NCBI GenBank assembly: GCA_036378495.1
Contig: DASUWI010000092.1
Coordinates: 1-27,187 of the forward strand
Direction: 5' to 3'
DNA length: 27,187 nt
DNA from: JAFALX01 sp036378495
GTDB lineage: Bacteria; Chloroflexota; Dormibacteria; Aeolococcales; Aeolococcaceae
Part shown: in pieces, positions 22,071-27,187 of the stretch
How the letters are laid out: each line of letters starts with the position of its first letter
Numbering within the stretch: position 1 is the stretch's first letter
The notes under the pieces: model-generated
What the model saw: the letters and a program-made list of their open reading frames with translations, nothing else
The model's database searches: none
Told to the model about the DNA's origin: nothing
Program-made: the position numbers and the translations under genes

Positions 22071-22720
22071 CGGTCACCGATCCGGTGGCTCTATCCGGGC
22101 GCGCCGGGCCGTCCGAATTCACCCAGCCGGCGTCCGACGAACGCGTCCAGCGGGCAATCGCAGCGCTCGCCAAGCACGGCGTGACGGCGTCCGTTGTGGA
22201 GAGCTCCGCGGAGGCGCGTGCAGCGGTCGGCGCGCTGCTCCCCGACGGCGCCGAGGTGTACAACAACACGTCGCGGACGCTCGAGGCCACCGGCATCGCG
22301 GAGGACATCGAACGATCCGGCCGTTTTCAGGCCTTGCGTCTGCGGCTCTATCAGATGGACCGCGAGATGCAGCGTCGCGAGATGCGAACGCTGGCGGCCT
22401 CGCCGCAGTACGTGGTCGGCAGCGTGCACGCGCTCACGGAGGAGGGCGCGCTGATGATCGCCTCGGCGAGCGGCAGTCAGCTCGGGCCGCTCGTATCCGG
22501 CGCGGAGCGGGTGATATTCGTCATCGGCGCGCAGAAGATCGTGCCCGACCTCGACACCGGGTTGCGACGCATCTACGAGTATTGCTTTCCGCTCGAGGAC
22601 GCGCGCGCGCGCGGCGCGTACGGGGTGCCCAGCGGCGTCAACAACATCCTCATCATCAATCGCGTGGTGATGACCGGGCGCATCACCGCGATCGTCGTCA
22701 AGGAGTCGCTGGGGTTCTGA
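22067..22720 (+). CDS. LUD-domain protein (LutC/YkgG-like)
   Basis: A 217-residue protein with the LUD fold. After a leader of ~20 residues come RVQRAIAALAKHGVTASVVESSAEARAAVGALLPDGAEVYNNTSRTLEATGI, then the core VGSVHALTEEGALMIASASGSQLGPLVSGAERVIFVIGAQKIVPDLDTGLRRIYEY and GVNNILIINRVV. LutC helps oxidise L-lactate in the LutABC complex; lutA and lutB are not present here. It overlaps the flavoprotein gene as ATGA, so it is co-translated with it, suggesting a stand-alone role in that redox group. Stand-alone LUD proteins are common and mostly uncharacterised. Confidence 0.85.
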   Translation: MTVTDPVALSGRAGPSEFTQPASDERVQRAIAALAKHGVTASVVESSAEARAAVGALLPDGAEVYNNTSRTLEATGIAEDIERSGRFQALRLRLYQMDREMQRREMRTLAASPQYVVGSVHALTEEGALMIASASGSQLGPLVSGAERVIFVIGAQKIVPDLDTGLRRIYEYCFPLEDARARGAYGVPSGVNNILIINRVVMTGRITAIVVKESLGF

Positions 22721-22732
22721 TCGCCGGCGCGC

Positions 22733-22924
22733 TCAGGCGACACCGAGACGCTGCAGCAGCTCCACGACACTGAATCCGATGCGCGCCGCCTTCGCATCGT
22801 CCACATCGGACGGCACGAAGTCGGGCAGGAAATTCGCGACACCGCCAGGATCCTCGTCGGTGATCCAGCGGACCAGCGCGTGGCCCACCTCTGTGGCCGT
22901 CACATTGTCCAGGTCTTCCGGCAT
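22733..22924 (-). CDS. Small unknown acidic protein
   Basis: A 63-residue ORF of unknown function, with no recognised domain. The composition is protein-like and acidic (TATEVGHALVRWITDEDPGG, FLPDFVPSDVDDAKAARIGF), with a predicted helical C-terminus (SVVELLQRLGV). ATG 22924 has a good ribosome-binding site, GGAGGAAG, ending about four bases upstream, which is the main evidence that it is translated. A possible -10 TAGTAT (22981-22976) overlaps, on the opposite strand, a CATACT element that could serve egtB. It lies convergent with the LUD gene and divergent from egtB. Confidence 0.6.
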   Translation of the reverse strand: MPEDLDNVTATEVGHALVRWITDEDPGGVANFLPDFVPSDVDDAKAARIGFSVVELLQRLGVA

Positions 22925-22974
22925 CTCGCTTCCTCCAGTGGCGTCCGAAACCGCTGTGGGCTCGGACGATCCCT

Positions 22975-23010
22975 CATACTAGCCATGGGTGCTGTCCGAC
23001 CCCCCAGGAG
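22975..23010 (+). promoter_or_regulatory. Candidate egtB promoter -10 and ribosome-binding site
   Basis: CATACT (22975-22980) is a fair -10, with AGGAG (23006-23010) nine bases before ATG 23020, giving a leader of about 33 bases. No clear -35 was found. The same bases on the other strand (TAGTAT) could serve the small divergent ORF. Confidence 0.35.
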
Positions 23011-23019
23011 TTTCACGAC

Positions 23020-24285
23020 ATGGCCGTCCAGACCCAGGGAGTGTGGGCGCGGTACCTGCCGGAGCAAATTCCGTCGGTCGATCGCTACCTCGAGATTCGC
23101 GACCACACCGAGGGTCTCGCCGAGCCGCTGTCAGCTGAAGACCAGACCGTGCAGACGATGCCGGACGTCAGTCCCACCAAGTGGCACCGCGCACATACCA
23201 CGTGGTTCTGGGAGGAGTTCGTGCTCGGGCCCAACATGGCGGGCTTCCAGCCGTTCCATCCCGCGTACCGCTACCTCTTCAACTCGTATTACGAGACCGT
23301 CGGCGCGCGCCACGCGCGCCCCGAGCGCGGCCTGCTCACGCGGCCCGGCATCGCTGAGATAGCTGCGTATCGCCGCCGCACCGATGAGCTCATGTGCGAG
23401 CTGCTCTCGTCGCAGAACGCGGAAGGCGCGGCGACCATCGCCGAGCTCGGCCTGAACCACGAGCAGCAGCACCAGGAGCTCATCCTGATGGACATCAAGC
23501 ACGTGCTCTGGTGCAATCCGCTCAAGCCTCCCTATCGCAGTGCGGCCAACGCCGGCGGCGGCGAAGCGCCCGCCATGCAGTGGGTCCACCATCCGGGCGG
23601 CCTGGTGGACATCGGTCACGACGGCGCCGGGTTCGCGTTCGACAACGAGGGACCGCGCCATCGCGAGCTGCTGCGCCCGTTCCTCCTCGCCGATCGCCCA
23701 ATCTCCAGCGGCGAGTGGCTTGCGTTCATGCACGACGGCGGATACGAGCGGCCGGAGCTGTGGATGTCGGACGGCTGGGCGGCGGTGAAGCAGAATGAGT
23801 GGTGCGCGCCGCTGTACTGGATCAACGACGGCGGGTGGTCGATGTTCACGCTCACCGGCGTGCGCCCCATCGACCCCGCGGAGCCGGTGTGTCACGTCAG
23901 CTGGTACGAGGCCGACGCGTTTGCTCGCTGGTCGGATGCGAGGCTGCCCCTCGAAGCCGAGTGGGAGGCGGTGCACGAGCACTCGATGCGCAGCGCCCGT
24001 GTGACCGCTGACCGTCTGCACCCGGATTCCATGGCCGGGCGTGAGGACTCGCAGGTCGGTGAGGTTTGGGAATGGACTGCAAGCCCGTATTCGCCGTACC
24101 CCGGCTTCCACCCCGCCGCCGGCGCCGTCGGCGAGTACAACGGCACGTTCATGGTGAACCAGTTCGTGCTGCGTGGCAGCGCATGTGTCACGCCACCGGG
24201 TCACGCGCGCGCAACCTACCGCAACTTCTTCCCACCATCCGCCCGCTGGGCCTTCAGCGGCCTGCGCCTGGCGCGCGACGTCTGA
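23020..24285 (+). CDS. egtB: EgtB, non-heme iron sulfoxide synthase of ergothioneine biosynthesis
   Basis: A 421-residue enzyme that joins hercynine to a thiol substrate (gamma-glutamylcysteine or cysteine) with O2, forming the C-S bond and sulfoxide. The N-terminal DinB-like domain carries the iron ligands: His56 in SPTKWHRAHTTWFWEEF, and His147/His151 in the H-x3-H-x-E motif NHEQQHQE. From ~190 the FGE-sulfatase domain follows (MQWVHHPGGLVDIGHDG, RPFLLADRPISSGEWLAFM, VCHVSWYEADAFARW, VGEVWEWTASPYSPYPGF, RNFFPPSARWAFSGLRLARD). ATG 23020 has AGGAG nine bases upstream. egtD follows one base after the stop. No egtA or egtC is present in the window, which is compatible with direct use of cysteine, but egtA could lie elsewhere. 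Confidence 0.95.
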   Translation: MAVQTQGVWARYLPEQIPSVDRYLEIRDHTEGLAEPLSAEDQTVQTMPDVSPTKWHRAHTTWFWEEFVLGPNMAGFQPFHPAYRYLFNSYYETVGARHARPERGLLTRPGIAEIAAYRRRTDELMCELLSSQNAEGAATIAELGLNHEQQHQELILMDIKHVLWCNPLKPPYRSAANAGGGEAPAMQWVHHPGGLVDIGHDGAGFAFDNEGPRHRELLRPFLLADRPISSGEWLAFMHDGGYERPELWMSDGWAAVKQNEWCAPLYWINDGGWSMFTLTGVRPIDPAEPVCHVSWYEADAFARWSDARLPLEAEWEAVHEHSMRSARVTADRLHPDSMAGREDSQVGEVWEWTASPYSPYPGFHPAAGAVGEYNGTFMVNQFVLRGSACVTPPGHARATYRNFFPPSARWAFSGLRLARDV

Positions 24286-24286
24286 C

Positions 24287-25261
24287 ATGGTGAGCCTCGC
24301 ACCGATCACCATCGCCGTGCACACGCTGGGGCGTGACTCGCGGGTTCAGCTCATCGAGGACGTGCGCAGCGGACTCACGCACACCCCCAAGACACTGCAG
24401 CCGCGCTGGTTCTACGACGACCGCGGCTGCGAGCTCTTCGACGAGATAACGCTCCTGCCTGAGTACTACCAGACTCGCACCGAGATGGACATCCTGCAGC
24501 GGCACGCGCGCGACATCATGCAGCGTGTACGCCCCGCATCGATTGTTGAGCTGGGTGCGGGGTCCTGTACGAAGTCACGCGTTCTCATCCGTGCGGCCAA
24601 GGGGATGGGCTCGCTCTGGACATTCGTGCCCTTCGACATCAGCGAGGCGACGTTGCGCCGTTCTGCCAGTGAGCTGAGCGACGAGTTCGACGACCTCACG
24701 GTGTACTGCGTCACCGGTGAGTTCGACCATCACCTGTCGCAGATCCCGCGGTTCGGCCGCCAGCTCATCGTCTTCCTGGGAAGCACGATCGGCAACTTCG
24801 AGCCGGCCGAGGCGCAGCGCTTTCTCACCGACGTGCGCCGGCTGATGCGCCCGGGCGACCACTTCCTCGTCGGCGTCGATCTGGTCAAGGACGAGGCACA
24901 GCTGATCGCCGCCTACGACGACTCGCGCGGCGTCACCGCGGAGTTCAACCGCAACGTGCTCGCGCGCATCAACAGCGAGCTGGACGCGAACTTCGACCTC
25001 GACGCGTTCGAACATGCCGTGCGATGGAAGCCGGCCGACCATCGCATCGAGATGCACCTGCGCTCCACCGCGGACCAGACCGTCTGGGTCCGCGGCGCCG
25101 ACTTCGCCGCGCGCTTCGCGGCCGGCGAGACGCTGCGCACCGAGGTGTGCACCAAGTACACGCGTGAGTCACTCGAGGCCATGCTGGGTGACGTCGGGAT
25201 CGAGACTCTCGCCTGGTACACCGACAGCGCGGCGCGATTCGCGCTCGTCCTCGCGCGCTAG
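24287..25261 (+). CDS. egtD: EgtD, L-histidine N-alpha-methyltransferase
   Basis: A 324-residue SAM-dependent enzyme that trimethylates histidine to hercynine, the EgtB substrate. Features typical of EgtD: LQPRWFYDDRGCELFDEIT and LLPEYYQTRTE (about 37-65), the SAM loop VELGAGSCTKSRVL (87-100), VPFDIS, the N-x-x-P-like GSTIGNFEPAEA, and FLVGVDLVKDE. The C-terminal histidine-binding lobe has MHLRSTADQTVW and TEVCTKYTRES. The length matches the family (about 320). ATG 24287 begins one base after the egtB stop; the longer upstream frame lies inside egtB. No own ribosome-binding site is visible, so it is probably coupled to egtB. Its TAG shares a CTAG with the stop of the convergent SDR gene. Confidence 0.95.
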   Translation: MVSLAPITIAVHTLGRDSRVQLIEDVRSGLTHTPKTLQPRWFYDDRGCELFDEITLLPEYYQTRTEMDILQRHARDIMQRVRPASIVELGAGSCTKSRVLIRAAKGMGSLWTFVPFDISEATLRRSASELSDEFDDLTVYCVTGEFDHHLSQIPRFGRQLIVFLGSTIGNFEPAEAQRFLTDVRRLMRPGDHFLVGVDLVKDEAQLIAAYDDSRGVTAEFNRNVLARINSELDANFDLDAFEHAVRWKPADHRIEMHLRSTADQTVWVRGADFAARFAAGETLRTEVCTKYTRESLEAMLGDVGIETLAWYTDSAARFALVLAR

Positions 25262-26106
25262 TCAGAGCCCGCAGACTGATCCTCCGGCGCTTGCGTTCGC
25301 GCGGCCAGGAAGTCCTGCCACGTGCGCGTGCCCGTCGTCTCGTCGCCGTCCTTACGCTTGCGCACGAGCAGGCCACCCGACCGGATGGCGCCGAGCCCGG
25401 GCATCCAGAAGGGAACCACCAGGCGGCGGCGATTCGTGGTGCGCAGGTAGTCGCGAATCAGTGTGGCGGCGCTGAGCACCTGCGGACCACCGAGGTCGGG
25501 AACGCGTCCGGCAGGTTCACCGAGCACGAGCTCGACCAGCCGTGCCGCGACCTCGTCGGCATCGATGGGTTGCACCAGGAACCCGGAGATTGCGGGGATC
25601 AGCGGCAGCCTGGCTGACCTCCGCGCGCCGGTGAGCGCCAGCTCGTAGAACTGTGTGGCCCGCAGGATGGTCCAGGGCAGCCCCGAGTCGCGCACCAGCC
25701 GCTCGGCTTCGAGCTTGGCCAGCATGTAGGTGGAGGGGACCTTGTCCGCGCCGACGACGGAGACGGCGACGACATGCGGCGGCGTCTTCAGCGCGCGGGC
25801 GGGGCGCAGCAGGTTCTTGGTGGCGAGCGCGTCGTCCTTCTTGGTGCCGGCGCAATGGACGATGGCGCTGACACCCGCCACCGCCGCCTCCACGCCGCTG
25901 TCGGTCACGAGGTCGCCGACGACGAACTCGAGACCCGGTGTGCTCTCGTGGTGCGAGCGGCTCAGGACGCGCACGTCGCGCCCGGCGTCTCGCAGCCGCG
26001 ACACGACGAGCCGGCCCAGCGTGCCGGTGCCACCGGTCACCAGGATGGGCGCGACCGTGGCGCGCTGCGTATTGGGGGTGCGCGGCGCGCGCCGTCTACG
26101 TCCCAT
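25258..26106 (-). CDS. Atypical SDR / NmrA-like NAD(P)-binding protein
   Basis: A 282-residue Rossmann-fold protein. After an Arg-rich leader of ~18 residues comes VAPILVTGGTGTLGRLVVSRLRDAG, the glycine-rich NAD(P) motif of atypical SDRs (GGTGTLG). It then has VRVLSRS, FVVGDLVTDSGVEAAVAGVSAIVHCAGT, STYMLAKLEAERLVRDSGLPWTILRATQFYEL and VQPIDADEVAARLVELVLG. The catalytic YxxxK is reduced to YMLAK within STYMLAKLEAE, so activity is possible; many relatives are NADPH sensors or chaperone-like. ATG 26106 is the only start near the fold; the basic leader may be cytosolic. The stop overlaps the egtD stop by four bases. The substrate is unknown. Confidence 0.85.
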   Translation of the reverse strand: MGRRRRAPRTPNTQRATVAPILVTGGTGTLGRLVVSRLRDAGRDVRVLSRSHHESTPGLEFVVGDLVTDSGVEAAVAGVSAIVHCAGTKKDDALATKNLLRPARALKTPPHVVAVSVVGADKVPSTYMLAKLEAERLVRDSGLPWTILRATQFYELALTGARRSARLPLIPAISGFLVQPIDADEVAARLVELVLGEPAGRVPDLGGPQVLSAATLIRDYLRTTNRRRLVVPFWMPGLGAIRSGGLLVRKRKDGDETTGTRTWQDFLAARTQAPEDQSAGSD

Positions 26107-26347
26107 CAGCCACGCCTACCCGGCCGTCCTTGAGCTCGTGAACGCCACAGACCGTCCCATGATGGGCTCGATTTCAACAGACGGCCGGGCGCACGTGTCG
26201 TGGCGCGCATGCTCTGCGTTGGTCACGCCGGAGGTTCGAGGCGTGTGGCGCGGCCCTTGACGGCGCCAGCCGCGTGCGCCAAGTGGACAGGCCGTCCAGC
26301 GAGGCGTACCCTGCGCAGGTTCCGGCCACCCGCAGAGAGGGGTTCCC
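26107..26347. promoter_or_regulatory. Intergenic region with promoter and inverted repeat before the MBL gene
   Basis: The 241-base divergent gap contains TGGACA (26284-26289), a 17-base spacer and TACCCT (26307-26312), a plausible promoter toward the MBL gene with a leader of ~29 bases and a GAGAGG ribosome-binding site. The -35 lies inside the perfect inverted repeat TGGAC-N5-GTCCA (26284-26298), a likely repressor site. No convincing gene or RNA was seen in the rest of the gap, and no SDR promoter could be assigned. Confidence 0.45.
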
Positions 26348-27187
26348 ATGGACGACCCGTATCAAGCATCGCCCGACGTCTACGTGCTGCCGACGCACCT
26401 TCCCATCCCCGGGTTGGGGAATCTCGTCATCAACACCTTCCTCCTCAAGTCCGAGGAACCGGTGCTGATCGACACCGGGGTCACCAGCTCGCCGCTGGAG
26501 CCCGACGAGACCGGGAAGTTCATCGCGGCTCTGGAGTCGATCATCCCGCTCCGCGACCTGCGCTGGGTGTGGCTCACTCACGATGACATGGATCACACCG
26601 GCAGCCTGCAACGCGTCATGGAGCTTGCGCCTCATGCGCGCCTCGCCACCAATGCCTTTGCAGCCATGCGCATGACGTTCTGGTGGCCGGTACCCCTCGA
26701 TCGCGTCCACGCGCTCGCATTCGACGACCGCCTCGACGTCGGCGACCGCACGCTGCGTGCCATCGCGCCACCCACCTTTGACAATCCCACGTCCACCGGA
26801 ATCCTCGATGAGAAGACGGGCACGATGTTCTCCGTCGACTCCTTTGGTGGCCTCCTGCCAGAGGTGACCACGGACTGCGAGGAAGTGCCGGCCGACGCCT
26901 TGCGTCAGGGCATGGTCGCCTGGATGTCGCTGGACTCCCCGTGGACACGGCTGGTGGACACACAGCGCTTCGACCGTGTGCTGGATGGCGTGCGTCAGCT
27001 TGCGCCGCAGCTGATCCTCTCGTCGCACTTGCCGGCCGCGAGGGGTACCTGCGAGAGCTTCCTGGAGATCGTGCGCTCGCTGCGCGACGCGGAACCATTC
27101 CCGTTCCCGAACAACGCGCAGTTCCAGCAGATGCTGGCGATGATGGGCCCGCCGCCGAGCGCCAACGGCGCCGCCGCGGGAGCCGCC
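26348..27187 (+). CDS. MBL-fold metallohydrolase-like protein with altered metal motif (3' end outside window)
   Basis: The frame is open from ATG 26348 to the window edge (280 codons). VINTFLLKSEEPVLIDTGV (28-45) is the usual first part of a metallo-beta-lactamase fold, followed by VWLTHDDMDHTGS. The canonical HxHxDH motif is here H78-D-D80-M-D82-H83, with Asp replacing the second His, comparable to the HxExDH of flavodiiron proteins. The later region PPTFDNPTSTG lacks the His usually present, while FSVDSFGG supplies the bridging Asp164 and ILSSHLPA the late His. A di-iron oxidoreductase-like site, rather than a dizinc hydrolase, is possible. The Pro/Ala-rich end suggests that the stop is close. 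GAGAGG precedes the ATG by about ten bases. Confidence 0.85.
   Translation, partial: MDDPYQASPDVYVLPTHLPIPGLGNLVINTFLLKSEEPVLIDTGVTSSPLEPDETGKFIAALESIIPLRDLRWVWLTHDDMDHTGSLQRVMELAPHARLATNAFAAMRMTFWWPVPLDRVHALAFDDRLDVGDRTLRAIAPPTFDNPTSTGILDEKTGTMFSVDSFGGLLPEVTTDCEEVPADALRQGMVAWMSLDSPWTRLVDTQRFDRVLDGVRQLAPQLILSSHLPAARGTCESFLEIVRSLRDAEPFPFPNNAQFQQMLAMMGPPPSANGAAAGAA

Noticed and set aside
23131..24324. A 397-codon minus-strand frame opposite egtB.
   Set aside because: egtB has intact iron ligands on the plus strand; the opposite frame has no domain.

Overview
The window is GC-rich, densely coded chromosomal DNA. DUF1684, DUF5996 and DUF6457 proteins, an ECF41/SigJ-type sigma factor, ergothioneine genes and many apparently leaderless genes point to an actinobacterial-type genome (Thermoleophilia-like) or a related phylum such as Dormibacterota. 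The lineage is inferred from gene families only. No phage, transposon, CRISPR array, tRNA or rRNA was seen.

Layout. Positions 1-2363 (+) hold the tail of a DUF1684 protein and a MarR regulator translationally coupled to a DHA2 drug exporter. Positions 2376-4251 hold an aldo/keto reductase, a DUF6457 protein and a MobA-like nucleotidyltransferase. A GT4 glycosyltransferase follows at 4325-5542.

Positions 5609-11727 are the centrepiece, a Calvin-Benson-Bassham locus. On the minus strand, in transcription order, are prk, cbbL, cbbS, cbbX and a class I fructose-bisphosphate aldolase, with a divergent LysR regulator (cbbR). RuBisCO is red-type form I (IC/ID/IE-like) with all the main catalytic residues I could locate. 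The activase is CbbX. The phosphoribulokinase is the plant/cyanobacterial class II type. prk/cbbL and cbbS/cbbX overlap as TGATG, and the cbbS ribosome-binding site lies on the cbbL stop. The short prk-cbbR gap holds a symmetric T-N11-A LysR box between two opposed promoters whose predicted start points fall on the start codons.

Positions 11724-16549 carry a Cys-rich unknown, a soluble transhydrogenase-like flavoprotein, a PrmC-like methyltransferase, a DUF5996 protein and the ECF41-type sigma factor. Positions 16627-19737 carry an AfsR-like STAND ATPase without a visible DNA-binding domain and a secreted phosphoesterase. Positions 19899-22720 carry a PsiE-like membrane protein, then a tight group: UBP zinc-finger protein, thioredoxin-reductase-like flavoprotein lacking CxxC, and LUD-domain protein. 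Positions 22733-25261 carry a small unknown ORF and the egtB-egtD ergothioneine pair. Positions 25258-27187 carry an atypical SDR and a partial MBL-fold protein with an altered metal motif.

Together the genes suggest an aerobic bacterium with autotrophic capacity (CO2 fixation by CBB), thiol/redox protection (ergothioneine, transhydrogenase, flavoprotein) and some molybdenum-cofactor chemistry. No energy-harvesting hydrogenase or CO dehydrogenase lies in this window, so the electron source for CO2 fixation cannot be read here.
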